DNA from: Mangrovimonas sp. YM274
Lineage (GTDB): Bacteria > Bacteroidota > Bacteroidia > Flavobacteriales > Flavobacteriaceae
Length of the DNA: 64,000 bases
NCBI RefSeq assembly: GCF_030908385.1
Contig: NZ_CP133091.1
Coordinates: 620,001 to 684,000 of the forward strand
Direction of reading: 5' to 3'
Part shown: positions 52,376-61,236 of the stretch, piece by piece
Position numbering within the stretch: position 1 is the stretch's first letter
Layout: each line of letters opens with the position of its first letter
Translations under genes and position numbers: made by a program
Notes under the pieces: generated by a model
What the model saw: the letters and a program-made list of their open reading frames with translations, nothing else
Told to the model about the DNA's origin: nothing
Database searches by the model: none

Positions 52376-53071
52376 ATGGATAAGATAAAATATATAGCAT
52401 TATTTACGTTAGCCCTATTTACGGTCTTTGGCTGTGGGGATGACTTAGAGTTTAATACCCCTGCCATGTTGGGTAAAAAGGATGGCGAACTATGGAGAGC
52501 TAAATTTTATGCAGCAGATATTGATGCAGGAGGTTTAGTGGTTGAAGGCGGTAATAGTTACGAAACGCTTTCTTTGGTGACTACTTTGGATAATGTGGGA
52601 ACCTATTATTTAGGTGGGGAGCACCAAAGCGAAGCTAGATTTAAGGATGCTTATGGAGTGACCTATTCAACGTTGAATGCTCCAGACCCAAGTTTGCAAG
52701 TGTATCCTGCGGATGGAGAGATTGAAATTGTGGATTTCGACAATTCTACAAATACCGTTACAGGAACTTTTAAATTCAATGCCTTTTCTGAAGACGGTAT
52801 GAAAAGTGTGAACTTTATTCAAGGTGAATTTTACCGAGTGCCTTTAACAGGAGGTTTGTTAGTGATTGGAGGCGGGACAAGTTGTCAACAAGCACAGCAG
52901 GCTACGGCAGAGGCAGCTGCAGCTTTTGCGGCCTCAAGTAGTGAAATGCCAGAGTATGCTGATTTGTGTAATGCCTATAAGGATGCTTTGGTAGTGCAGA
53001 TTAACTCCTGTGGAGATACTTCAGGTGTATTGCAAGCGGCCATAGATGCTTTGGGTGATTGTAATCCTTAA
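52376..53071 (+). CDS. DUF6252-type lipoprotein
   Basis: 231 residues with a lipobox (TVFGC) at Cys20 followed by Gly-Asp-Asp. The mature part has KKDGELWRAKFYAADIDAGG and the strand IVDFDNSTNTVTGTFKFNAF, matching the DUF6252 lipoprotein family of Bacteroidota. The Ala/Gln-rich tail after residue 165 (SCQQAQQATAEAAAAFAASS) with three later Cys is an unusual addition. Function unknown. It is monocistronic with a terminator. Confidence 0.8.
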   Translation: MDKIKYIALFTLALFTVFGCGDDLEFNTPAMLGKKDGELWRAKFYAADIDAGGLVVEGGNSYETLSLVTTLDNVGTYYLGGEHQSEARFKDAYGVTYSTLNAPDPSLQVYPADGEIEIVDFDNSTNTVTGTFKFNAFSEDGMKSVNFIQGEFYRVPLTGGLLVIGGGTSCQQAQQATAEAAAAFAASSSEMPEYADLCNAYKDALVVQINSCGDTSGVLQAAIDALGDCNP

Positions 53072-53091
53072 AAAGATTGAACCAATATAGA

Positions 53092-53123
53092 GAAAGCGCC
53101 CTTGAAAAAGGGCGCTTTTTTTT
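53092..53123 (+). terminator. Rho-independent terminator
   Basis: Stem AAAGCGCCCTT/AAGGGCGCTTT with loop GAAA and a T-run, 21 bp after the DUF6252 gene. Confidence 0.92.
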
Positions 53124-53248
53124 GTTTGTAAGTTTCTTAAAGGATGTTAAAGAAGGCGCAGAGTTTGACATGAGTTCATATTTTCTTTATACTGTTATAG
53201 CAGATGTGAAACAATACACATCTATAAAGAACATATTGAAATTTTAAA

Positions 53249-53710
53249 ATGATAAAGATTATGAAGTATTCTGAAAAAATTTCAAATAAGTTAAATGAAT
53301 TATTGGTAAAGAATTATGATGCTGAAAAAGGCTATCTCAATGCCATGGAGCAGGTAGAGGGGCCGCGATTAAAAATGTTCTTCAAGCGAAGAGCTTCAGA
53401 GCGCAGTCAATTTGCCAAGGAGCTGAGAAGTGAGATATTGAGATATGGTGAATTGCCTGAAGATTCGGGAAGTTTCAAAGGGTCTGTTCATCGAAATTGG
53501 ATGGCCTTAAAGTCGGCGCTTTCAAGTAATAGTGAAGAGGCTATTTTGGAAGAAGCCATTAAGGGAGAGAAGGCCAATTTGGAAGAATATAATGAAATCC
53601 TCCAAGAGCGAACCCTGCCTCCAAGTGTTGATGATTTATTGATCAGGCACAAAAGTGCTATTCAATCAGCAATCAATACCGAAAAAATGCATGAAGCAAT
53701 GGTATCTTAA
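53249..53710 (+). CDS. PA2169-type four-helix-bundle protein (DUF2383)
   Basis: 153 residues, almost wholly helical. The pattern NELLVKNYDAEKGYLNAMEQ and LKMFFKRRASERSQFAKELR matches the PA2169/DUF2383 family of ferritin-like four-helix bundles. Some members are stress-related, but no activity is established. An upstream ATG in the same frame is 9 bp before MKYSEK; either could start. It is alone between two terminators. Confidence 0.85.
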   Translation: MIKIMKYSEKISNKLNELLVKNYDAEKGYLNAMEQVEGPRLKMFFKRRASERSQFAKELRSEILRYGELPEDSGSFKGSVHRNWMALKSALSSNSEEAILEEAIKGEKANLEEYNEILQERTLPPSVDDLLIRHKSAIQSAINTEKMHEAMVS

Positions 53711-53732
53711 TATTACCTAAAACAATAAGTTT

Positions 53733-53760
53733 AAAGGCACGTTTTTGGAACGTGCCTTTT
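53733..53760 (+). terminator. Rho-independent terminator
   Basis: Stem AAAGGCACGTT/AACGTGCCTTT with loop TTTGG, closing the PA2169-type gene 23 bp after its stop. The T-run is short. Confidence 0.82.
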
Positions 53761-53924
53761 GTTTACAACTCTTTATAACTTTGGCTTTGAAACGTTTTAT
53801 TTATGCGTATTTTTAGATGCTTTTCAATAGTTGTTAACTTGTTTTGTAAGGTGTTGATTTATATATAAATGCCTTTTCTTAAAACTGCAACTATTGCCAA
53901 TACGGGAATTACAACAGGAGATTT

Positions 53925-56900
53925 ATGTACTTAATTTTTGATACCGAAACAACCGGTTTACCCAAGCGTTGGGACGCCCCTATTTCAGATACCGATAACT
54001 GGCCACGAGCAATTCAGATTGCTTGGCAGTTGCATGACGAATTGGGACGCTGTGTAGAACATCAGGATTTTTTGATACAACCGGAGGGGTTTAATATTCC
54101 TTATGATGCGGAGAAGGTCCATGGTATTTCTACAGAGTTGGCACAAGAGCAAGGGATTCCTTTAGGTGAGGTATTGGAAAAGTTCAATGCAGCTTTGTCC
54201 AAAACCAAATTTGTTGTTGGACAGAATGTTGGCTTCGATGTCAATATTATGGGGGCTGAGTTCTATCGTGAAAGTGTTGCCAATGCATTGCAGGAATTAC
54301 CGGTATTGGATACCTGTACGGAACATACTGCAGAATTGTGTCAAATTCCAGGAGGACGTGGTGGCAAATTTAAGTTGCCTACCTTAACAGAGTTACACCA
54401 GTACCTGTTCAACCAGCCGTTTGCGGAAGCGCACAACGCCACTGCCGATGTGGAGGCTACGACGCGCTGTTTCTTCGAATTGGTGCGCCGTCAAGAATTT
54501 ACAATTGAAGCCCTTGATGTTGAGCCTGGATATTTCAATAGGTTCAGTGAAGCCAATCCAGGCGAAATTCAATTAATAGGCTTAAAGCACATCAACCTAA
54601 AAAAGGCGAGTGATGCTATAAGAAAGCGCTTAGAAAAGCAACAGGCTCCAGATATTACCGAAGCTGAAATTCAGCAAAACATATCGGAACTTGAGGATGC
54701 TAGTTTTGCCCATTTGCATAACCATTCCCAGTTCTCGGTCTTGCAGTCTACTATTAGCATTCCAGATTTGGTGGCTGCTGCGGCAAAAAACAATATGCCT
54801 GGTGTGGCCTTGACGGACCATGCTAATATGATGGGAGCTTTTCACTTTGTGCGTGCGGTATTGAATCACAATAAAGGTGTTAAGGCTAAAAATGAAGAAG
54901 CGATTGCGGCAGGAGGTGAAGCCAAATTAAAGGAAATCAAACCTATTGTGGGTTGTGAATTCTTTGTGTGTGAGGATCGATTGGATAAAAGTCGAAAGGA
55001 CAACGGGTATCAAATAGTCATGTTGGCCAAGAATAAAAGGGGATATCACAATTTGGCCAAATTGTCCTCTATTGCCTTTACAGAAGGGTTCTATTATGTC
55101 CCGCGTATAGATAAGGAAATCATCAAGCAATACAAGGAAGATGTAATTGTCTTGACCGGAAACCTTTATGGGGAAGTACCTAGTAAGGTGTTGAACGTTG
55201 GTGAAAATCAGGCAGAGGAAGCGCTGTTGTGGTGGAAGGACATGTTTCAGGATGATTTGTATGTAGAAATCATGCGCCACAATCAGGAAGATGAAAACCG
55301 CGTGAATCCGGTGTTGATGGATTTGGCAAAAAAGCATGATGTTAAGGTAATTGCCACAAACAATACTTATTATGTAGATCAAAAAGATGCCAATGCACAC
55401 GATATTTTGTTGTGTGTTAAGGATGGGGAAAAGCAAAGCACACCAATTGGTAGAGGCCGTGGCTATCGCTACGGACTGCCAAATCAAGAATATTATTTCA
55501 AGTCGGCCGATGAAATGAAATCCTTGTTCAAGGACATTCCAGAAGCCATTTCCAATATTCAGGAAATTTTAGATAAGGTAGAGCCTTATGACCTAGCGAG
55601 GGATGTCCTCTTGCCGAAGTTTGATATTCCTGAGCGATTTCAGCATGAAGAGGATTTAGAGGACGGGGGAAAACGCGGAGAGAATGCCTACTTAAGGCAT
55701 TTGACTTATGAAGGAGCCAAGGGGCGCTACGAAGAAATTACCCCTTCCATCGCTGAACGTTTGGACTTTGAGCTGGACGTTATTGAAAAAACGGGATACC
55801 CGGGTTACTTCTTGATTGTAGAAGACTTTATCCGGGAAGCTCGGAATATGGATGTATCGGTAGGGCCAGGTCGAGGTTCGGCAGCGGGATCTGCCGTTGC
55901 CTACTGTTTGGGAATTACCAATATCGATCCTATTAAGTACGATTTGCTTTTTGAGAGATTCTTGAATCCGGATCGTGTAAGTATGCCCGATATTGATATC
56001 GATTTTGATGACGAGGGGCGTAGCCGTGTTATGGATTATGTAATTGGTAAATATGGTAGCAGTCAGGTAGCTCAGATTATTACCTATGGTACGATGGCAG
56101 CTAAGTCATCCATTAGGGATACGGCAAGGGTGTTGGACTTACCTTTATTTGAAGCCGATAGGATTGCCAAGTTAATCCCGAACATGACCAAACTGAACAA
56201 GATTTTTGGTTTGGATGAAAAGGGATTGAAGGCGAAGTTCAAATCCGAAGAGATAGAATTAATACAAGAACTTTTCAATATTTCGGAAGGGGCAGGTTTA
56301 GAGTCGGATACTGTAAACATGGCCAAGATTTTGGAAGGTTCTGTTCGAAATACAGGAATCCATGCCTGTGGGGTCATCATTACCCCGGATGATATTACCA
56401 AGTTCGTGCCGGTGTCCTTAGCCAAGGATTCCGATTTGTATGTAACGCAGTTTGATAACTCGGTAGTAGAATCTGCAGGTCTGTTAAAAATGGATTTCTT
56501 GGGGTTGAAAACATTGACCCTGATTAAGGATACCGTAAAGATTGTAAAGGCGAAGCATGGCATTGAGCTGGATCCTGAGAATTTCCCTCTGGATGACCAA
56601 ATGACCTATGAGCTGTTCCAACGCGGTGAAACAGTTGGGGTGTTCCAATACGAATCGCCTGGGATGCAAAAACACATGCAGTCCTTAAAGCCAACTGTGT
56701 TTGATGACCTTATTGCCATGAACGCATTGTACCGTCCGGGACCAATGGAATACATTCCAGACTTTATTGCGCGTAAGCATGGAGATCAGGAAATTGTTTA
56801 CGATTTACCGGCCATGGAGGAGTACCTTCAGGAAACCTACGGAATTACGGTTTATCAAGAGCAGGTAATGTTGCTGTCGCAAAAATTGGCCAACTTCTCC

Positions 56901-58313
56901 AAGGGTGATGCTGATATGCTTCGTAAGGCGATGGGTAAAAAGATTTTTGCTTTGCTTGAAAAATTGAAGCCTCAGTTTTTGGACGGAGGGGAAGCCAATG
57001 GGCACCCGCGTAAGGTGTTGGAAAAGATTTGGAAGGACTGGGAAGCGTTTGCGAGTTACGCCTTCAATAAATCCCACTCTACCTGTTATGCTTGGATTGC
57101 CTATCAAACAGCATATTTAAAGGCACACTATCCTGCGGAATATATGGCAGCAGTACTGTCAAATAACATGAATGACATCAAGCAGGTAACCTTCTTCATG
57201 GAAGAGTGTAAGCGGATGAAGCTAAATGTTCTTGGGCCAGATGTTAATGAATCCTTTTATAAATTCTCTGTAAACGATCAAAATGCGGTACGTTTTGGTA
57301 TGGGAGCTATTAAAGGAGTGGGACATGGTGCCGTGAAAACCATTGTTGATAATAGAAAGAAAGACGGTTTTTATAAGTCTATCTTCGATTTGGCCAAACG
57401 TATCGATTTAAGGGCGGCCAACAAAAAGGCTTTTGAGAACTTGGCCTTGGCTGGTGGGTTCGATTGTTTTTCGGGAACCCATCGTGCGCAATATTTCCAT
57501 GACGAAGGTGATGGCATCACTTTCTTGGAAAAGGCCATAAAATATGGGAATAAACATCAGGAAAATGAGAATTCTGCACAGGTAAGTCTCTTTGGGGAGG
57601 CCAGTGATGTGCAGATTGATGAGCCTGTTGTGCCACCTTGTGAGGAATGGGGGACTATGGAAAAATTGGCAAGAGAGAAGGAAGTGGTGGGAATTTATAT
57701 TTCTGGACATCCGTTGGATGACTTCAAAATAGAAATGAAAACCTTCTGTAATGCCACCTTGGCGGCGTTAACCCAAATAGACCAGTTTGTGAATCGGGAA
57801 TTGACCGTTGGAGGTGTCGTGACCGATGTACAGCACCGAGTAAGTAAGCAGGGAAAAGGTTGGGCTATGTTCACCATGGACGATTATAACAATAGTGTTG
57901 AATTTAGGATATTTGGGGAGGAATACTTGAAATTCCGTCACTTTTTGGTACAGAACTCTTTTGTGTATGTAAAAGTATTTATTCGCGAAGGATGGATCAT
58001 CAATAAGGACACGGGGCAGCGCGGGGAACCCAGAATGCAGTTTAACTATTTCCAGTTGTTGCACGATGTTATGGAAACCTATGCAAGAAAGTTGTCCATT
58101 CAGCTTAATATTGCCGATCTTGGTGATGACAAAATAGAGGTATTAAGAAATTTAATTGGGATGCACTCAGGAGAAAAGGCTTTAAATTTTACGGTTTATG
58201 ATAATGAGGAGCAGATTAAACTGGAAATGATAAGCCGAAGACAGAAGGTGAGGATCTCGCAAGAACTGTTAAAGGCTCTGGAGCATCAAAACATTCTTTA
58301 TAAGCTGAACTAG
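53925..58313 (+). CDS. dnaE: DNA polymerase III alpha subunit with N-terminal exonuclease domain
   Basis: 1462 residues. Residues 1-190 are a DnaQ-like DEDD exonuclease: FDTETTGLP near 5-13, then VVGQNVGFDVNIM, and HNATADVEATT near 172-182. A PHP domain starts near 263 (HLHNHSQFSVLQ), and the C-family polymerase palm carries GPGRGSAAGSAV near 647 and the catalytic PDIDIDFDDEG near 687. The tandem HhH and OB folds follow (TVGGVVTDVQHRVSKQGKG). It is the replicative polymerase with proofreading fused in cis. The PHP metal residues look partly retained. Confidence 0.95.
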   Translation: MYLIFDTETTGLPKRWDAPISDTDNWPRAIQIAWQLHDELGRCVEHQDFLIQPEGFNIPYDAEKVHGISTELAQEQGIPLGEVLEKFNAALSKTKFVVGQNVGFDVNIMGAEFYRESVANALQELPVLDTCTEHTAELCQIPGGRGGKFKLPTLTELHQYLFNQPFAEAHNATADVEATTRCFFELVRRQEFTIEALDVEPGYFNRFSEANPGEIQLIGLKHINLKKASDAIRKRLEKQQAPDITEAEIQQNISELEDASFAHLHNHSQFSVLQSTISIPDLVAAAAKNNMPGVALTDHANMMGAFHFVRAVLNHNKGVKAKNEEAIAAGGEAKLKEIKPIVGCEFFVCEDRLDKSRKDNGYQIVMLAKNKRGYHNLAKLSSIAFTEGFYYVPRIDKEIIKQYKEDVIVLTGNLYGEVPSKVLNVGENQAEEALLWWKDMFQDDLYVEIMRHNQEDENRVNPVLMDLAKKHDVKVIATNNTYYVDQKDANAHDILLCVKDGEKQSTPIGRGRGYRYGLPNQEYYFKSADEMKSLFKDIPEAISNIQEILDKVEPYDLARDVLLPKFDIPERFQHEEDLEDGGKRGENAYLRHLTYEGAKGRYEEITPSIAERLDFELDVIEKTGYPGYFLIVEDFIREARNMDVSVGPGRGSAAGSAVAYCLGITNIDPIKYDLLFERFLNPDRVSMPDIDIDFDDEGRSRVMDYVIGKYGSSQVAQIITYGTMAAKSSIRDTARVLDLPLFEADRIAKLIPNMTKLNKIFGLDEKGLKAKFKSEEIELIQELFNISEGAGLESDTVNMAKILEGSVRNTGIHACGVIITPDDITKFVPVSLAKDSDLYVTQFDNSVVESAGLLKMDFLGLKTLTLIKDTVKIVKAKHGIELDPENFPLDDQMTYELFQRGETVGVFQYESPGMQKHMQSLKPTVFDDLIAMNALYRPGPMEYIPDFIARKHGDQEIVYDLPAMEEYLQETYGITVYQEQVMLLSQKLANFSKGDADMLRKAMGKKIFALLEKLKPQFLDGGEANGHPRKVLEKIWKDWEAFASYAFNKSHSTCYAWIAYQTAYLKAHYPAEYMAAVLSNNMNDIKQVTFFMEECKRMKLNVLGPDVNESFYKFSVNDQNAVRFGMGAIKGVGHGAVKTIVDNRKKDGFYKSIFDLAKRIDLRAANKKAFENLALAGGFDCFSGTHRAQYFHDEGDGITFLEKAIKYGNKHQENENSAQVSLFGEASDVQIDEPVVPPCEEWGTMEKLAREKEVVGIYISGHPLDDFKIEMKTFCNATLAALTQIDQFVNRELTVGGVVTDVQHRVSKQGKGWAMFTMDDYNNSVEFRIFGEEYLKFRHFLVQNSFVYVKVFIREGWIINKDTGQRGEPRMQFNYFQLLHDVMETYARKLSIQLNIADLGDDKIEVLRNLIGMHSGEKALNFTVYDNEEQIKLEMISRRQKVRISQELLKALEHQNILYKLN

Positions 58314-58412
58314 ATAATTTTATGCATATGTCAAATTAGCATAATAAGCTGAAACAATGTGGATATAACCAAAACATATTGTCAGTATGTAAGCTTTGGC
58401 AAATTTTTTGAC

Positions 58413-58420
58413 TAAGTTTG
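58413..58420 (+). promoter_or_regulatory. Putative -7 element of trxA
   Basis: TAAGTTTG exactly matches TAnnTTTG, 47 bp before the thioredoxin ATG, in the 154-bp gap after dnaE. Confidence 0.45.
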
Positions 58421-58467
58421 CATATCAAATGTAATAGAAGTAAAAACACAATTTTAAATTATAGATT

Positions 58468-58785
58468 ATGGCATTAGAGATAACAGATGCAACGTTTGAA
58501 GAAACCGTTTTGAACAGTGACAAACCGGTTATGGTCGATTTTTGGGCGGCATGGTGTGGTCCTTGTAGAATGGTGGCACCAATTATTGACGAGATTAGCA
58601 AAGAATATGAAGGTAAAGCTATTATTGGTAAAGTAGATGTTGATGCCAACCAAGAATTTGCTGCAAAATATGGCGTGCGTAACATTCCTACGGTATTGGT
58701 TTTCCAAAACGGTGAAGTTGTAGGTCGTCAAGTTGGTGTAGCTCAAAAGAGCGCTTATACAGAAGCTATCGATTCTCTATTATAA
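58468..58785 (+). CDS. trxA: Thioredoxin
   Basis: 105 residues with the canonical active site DFWAAWCGPCRMVAPI (Cys30 and Cys33) and cis-Pro region GVRNIPTVLVFQNG. It is a cytoplasmic dithiol reductant, unlike the single-Cys thioredoxin-fold protein at 4958. It is followed by a strong terminator. Confidence 0.97.
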   Translation: MALEITDATFEETVLNSDKPVMVDFWAAWCGPCRMVAPIIDEISKEYEGKAIIGKVDVDANQEFAAKYGVRNIPTVLVFQNGEVVGRQVGVAQKSAYTEAIDSLL

Positions 58786-58808
58786 AAATACTTTCCAAAA
58801 GAAATGTG

Positions 58809-58840
58809 AAAGGTTTGCTGTGTTCAGCAAACCTTTTTTT
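58809..58840 (+). terminator. Rho-independent terminator of trxA
   Basis: Stem AAAGGTTTGCTG/CAGCAAACCTTT with loop TGTT and seven T's, 23 bp after the stop. Confidence 0.92.
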
Positions 58841-58864
58841 ATTTTTAGGAAAAAATGATATACC

Positions 58865-59407
58865 ATGAGTAAACAACCAAAAGTACAAGACCTTATAGAT
58901 AGTAAATTGTTGGACCAACGCAAAGTGTTTCTTTGGGGGCAGGTAGATGATAAGTCGGCCAAACATGTTATTGACCGCCTGTTGTATTTAGATGCTTTAG
59001 AGGTCGAGGATATTCAATTATACATTAATAGTCCTGGAGGGTACGTAACCTCGGGTTTTGCAATATATGACTGCATTAAATCGCTTAAGAGCGATGTCTC
59101 AACCATATGTACAGGATTGGCGGCTTCCATGGGCTCTATTTTGCTTTCCGTGGGGAAAAAGGGCAAGCGCTTTATTCAACCTCATGCAAGAGTGATGATC
59201 CATCAACCTAGTGGGGGAGCGAGAGGACCTGCAAGCGATATTGAGATTACAGCTTTGGAAATTATTAAAACCAAAGAATTGAGTGCTCAAATTTTGGCCG
59301 ATAACTGTGGTCAGGATTTTGATAAGGTCATGAAGGACTTTAACCGTGACCATTGGATGGGAGCAGAGGAATCGGTGGAATATGGCATTGTGGATGCTGT
59401 TATATAA
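58865..59407 (+). CDS. ClpP-like serine protease subunit
   Basis: 180 residues. Catalytic Ser88 lies in TGLAASMGSILLS, His113 in MIHQPSGGARGP, and Asp162 in NRDHWMGAEESVEYGIVD, so the triad is complete. The oxyanion loop INSPGG is present. It is shorter than the main flavobacterial ClpP (about 220 residues), mainly at the N-terminus that contacts ClpX/ClpA. It may be a second, specialised subunit; no Clp ATPase gene is adjacent. A DUF58 gene follows after 18 bp. Confidence 0.9.
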   Translation: MSKQPKVQDLIDSKLLDQRKVFLWGQVDDKSAKHVIDRLLYLDALEVEDIQLYINSPGGYVTSGFAIYDCIKSLKSDVSTICTGLAASMGSILLSVGKKGKRFIQPHARVMIHQPSGGARGPASDIEITALEIIKTKELSAQILADNCGQDFDKVMKDFNRDHWMGAEESVEYGIVDAVI

Positions 59408-59425
59408 ACAAGTGTTTTTATTTGA

Positions 59426-60355
59426 ATGGATTTACAACAGGAGCTAAATAAAACAGGAGGATTCAAAAATCTTGAATTGCTGGCAAAACAAGTGGTGGAG
59501 GGCTTTATTGCAGGAATGCATAAAAGCCCTTTTCACGGGTTTTCGGCTGAGTTTGCCGAACATAAAATCTATAATCGGGGTGAGAGTACCAAGCATATCG
59601 ATTGGAAGCTCTTTGCCAAAACCGATAAACTCTTTACCAAGCGTTATGATGAAGAAACCAATTTGCGCTGCCATTTGATTATAGATAACAGTAGCTCGAT
59701 GCATTACCCTGAGATGCGCCAGTTTTCAATAGACCATTTAAACAAGATTGCCTTTTCGGCTTTAGCGTCGGCTTCTTTGATGCATATTTTAAAGAAACAG
59801 CGTGATGCGGTAGGTTTGAGCATTTACAGTGATGCGTATGATTATTACGCCCCTGAAAAGGGCAGTGAACGCCATCATCAGATGTTATTGCACAGGTTAA
59901 GTGATATGGTCATGGTTAAACCCGAACAAAGGCAAACGGAAACTTATACCTATCTACACCAAATAGCCGAAAAGATTCATAGACGTTCCTTGATTTTCTT
60001 TTTCACCGATATGTTTCAGACTTCTACCAATGAGGCAAATTTGTTTGAAGCTTTAAGACATTTAAAGTACAATAAGCACGAAGTGGTGCTGTTTCATGTG
60101 TTCGATAAGAAGAAAGAACTTCAATTTGATTTCGATAATACCCCAAAAAGGTTCATTGATGTAGAGACTGGAGAGTACATTAACCTATATCCGGACACCA
60201 TTAAGGATAATTATGAGGAGGCCGTTGGGACTTATTTTAATGAGCTCCGATTAAAATGTGGGCAATACGGAATAAAATATGTAGAAGCTGACATAAAAAA
60301 AGATTTCGATAAAGTATTGACAACGTATATGATAGAGCGAAATAAATTTTTGTAG
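59426..60355 (+). CDS. DUF58 domain protein
   Basis: 309 residues. The family signature ESTKHIDWKLFAKTDKLFTK is at about 52-71, followed by a von Willebrand A-like metal site LIIDNSSSMHY (DxSxS). DUF58 proteins usually work with MoxR-type AAA ATPases in chaperone-like complexes, and the batA/batD genes typical of that cluster are absent here. It is downstream of the ClpP-like gene by 18 bp and may be co-transcribed. Confidence 0.9.
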   Translation: MDLQQELNKTGGFKNLELLAKQVVEGFIAGMHKSPFHGFSAEFAEHKIYNRGESTKHIDWKLFAKTDKLFTKRYDEETNLRCHLIIDNSSSMHYPEMRQFSIDHLNKIAFSALASASLMHILKKQRDAVGLSIYSDAYDYYAPEKGSERHHQMLLHRLSDMVMVKPEQRQTETYTYLHQIAEKIHRRSLIFFFTDMFQTSTNEANLFEALRHLKYNKHEVVLFHVFDKKKELQFDFDNTPKRFIDVETGEYINLYPDTIKDNYEEAVGTYFNELRLKCGQYGIKYVEADIKKDFDKVLTTYMIERNKFL

Positions 60356-60387
60356 TGAAATTTTTTTCATTTTTTCTTCAAAAAATG

Positions 60388-60418
60388 TTTGCGCAATTGA
60401 AAAAGGGTTGTATATTTG
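60388..60418 (+). promoter_or_regulatory. Consensus promoter of the tRNA-Asp gene
   Basis: TTTG at 60388-60391, a spacer of exactly 19 bp, then TATATTTG at 60411-60418. This is the full Bacteroidota vegetative promoter (TTTG-N19-TAnnTTTG). The predicted start falls about 12 bp before the mature tRNA. Confidence 0.78.
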
Positions 60419-60436
60419 CAACCGCAATGAAGCAAC

Positions 60437-60510
60437 GGTTTGGTAGTTCAGTTGGTTAGAATACCTGCCTGTCACGCAGGGGGTCGCGGGTTCGAGTCCC
60501 GTCCAGACCG
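60437..60510 (+). tRNA. tRNA-Asp (GTC)
   Basis: 74 nt folding into a standard cloverleaf. The acceptor stem GGTTTGG/CCAGACC contains one T-G pair, the anticodon stem is CCTGC/GCAGG with loop CTGTCAC, and the anticodon GTC is at 60471-60473. The T arm is CGGGTTCGAGTCCCG. The discriminator base is G. The 3' CCA is not encoded (GCA follows). A consensus promoter precedes it and a terminator follows. Confidence 0.95.
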
Positions 60511-60522
60511 CAAAATTGCCTT

Positions 60523-60552
60523 AAAAGCTCCGAGAAATTGGAGCTTTTTTTT
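60523..60552 (+). terminator. Terminator of tRNA-Asp
   Basis: Stem AAAAGCTCC/GGAGCTTTT with an 8-nt loop and a T-run, 12 bp after the tRNA. Confidence 0.88.
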
Positions 60553-60633
60553 GGCCTAAAGTTTAGTTGTGTTGTTCCCAGGGCAATCTGGGAGTTGTGA
60601 GCCTCCCCAACAGGAGACTTGCCAATGAGAAGC
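60552..60633. repeat. 82-bp direct repeat, left copy
   Basis: Identical over 82 bp to 63919-64000, where the window ends. It starts in the T-run of the tRNA-Asp terminator, contains two small hairpins (TCCCAG/CTGGGA and CTCC/GGAG) and ends in GAGAAGC. The copies are in the same orientation, 3367 bp apart start to start. Confidence 0.95.
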
Positions 60634-60755
60634 TTTCCTTTTTTCTTAATTGAAGATTGGGATGCTTTTTTGTTTTAGGGGTGTTTGTAGTGGTTCAATA
60701 ACGCCAACTTATCAGGTTTTTTCTTCTAAAAGGTGTGCAGGTAGGTGTGCATAAA

Positions 60756-61082
60756 TTACTTCGGGTGTGCATTAAAATACATGAAACTTCTATCTATTGT
60801 TCTAGGAGTATTTCTAAACTCTTTAAGGGCTTTAGTTGTTTTAGAGCTTCTTTGAGAAAAGTCTACCAAGAAGAAGTTGAATAGATAGCCGTCATTTTCA
60901 TTCTTGGGGTTTTTATGGTAGTATTTTAGGTTGACATACTTAATTATTAGCTCTGTCATGAACTTAACGGAATAAGATTTTTTACTCAGAAATTCATTAT
61001 CAAAATCAGCCAATTTTTTCTTTGGGACATAAGCCCTAAATCCTTCATAAAGGAAAATACATTCTTTCGCTACTTTACCCAT
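60756..61082 (-). CDS. Unrecognised cytoplasmic protein
   Basis: 108 residues, rich in Lys, Phe and Tyr, with YEGFRAYVPKKKLADFDNEF and SVKFMTELIIKYVNLKYYHK and a C-terminal KALKEFRNTPRTIDRSFM. It resembles no family I know. No signal peptide or membrane segment is evident. It lies inside the segment bounded by the direct repeats. Codon use looks AT-richer than the housekeeping genes, which would fit horizontal acquisition; this is an impression, not a computation. Confidence 0.55.
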   Translation of the reverse strand: MGKVAKECIFLYEGFRAYVPKKKLADFDNEFLSKKSYSVKFMTELIIKYVNLKYYHKNPKNENDGYLFNFFLVDFSQRSSKTTKALKEFRNTPRTIDRSFMYFNAHPK

Positions 61083-61163
61083 AATCCAATTTAAAATAAA
61101 TAATCAACCTTAAATTTAGATATAAATATGAAGACTAGTTTGAATTAGTTTCAATTCAATAAG

Positions 61164-61191
61164 TAAAAAAGCTCCAATTTCTTGAAGCTTT
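61164..61191 (-). terminator. Terminator-like hairpin after the leftward lipoprotein gene
   Basis: Read leftwards: AAAGCTTC, 8-nt loop, GGAGCTTT and a T-run, 46 bp after the stop at 61237. Its loop and 3' arm match those of the tRNA-Asp terminator. Confidence 0.65.
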
Positions 61192-61236
61192 CATGCTTTT
61201 TTCTGGATTCGCACTAAGTATTTTTTTAGAGAATAA

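Noticed and set aside
54927-55487. A 186-codon minus-strand ORF within dnaE.
   Set aside because: It is a shadow of the highly supported polymerase frame; its product is compositionally biased and unlike any family.
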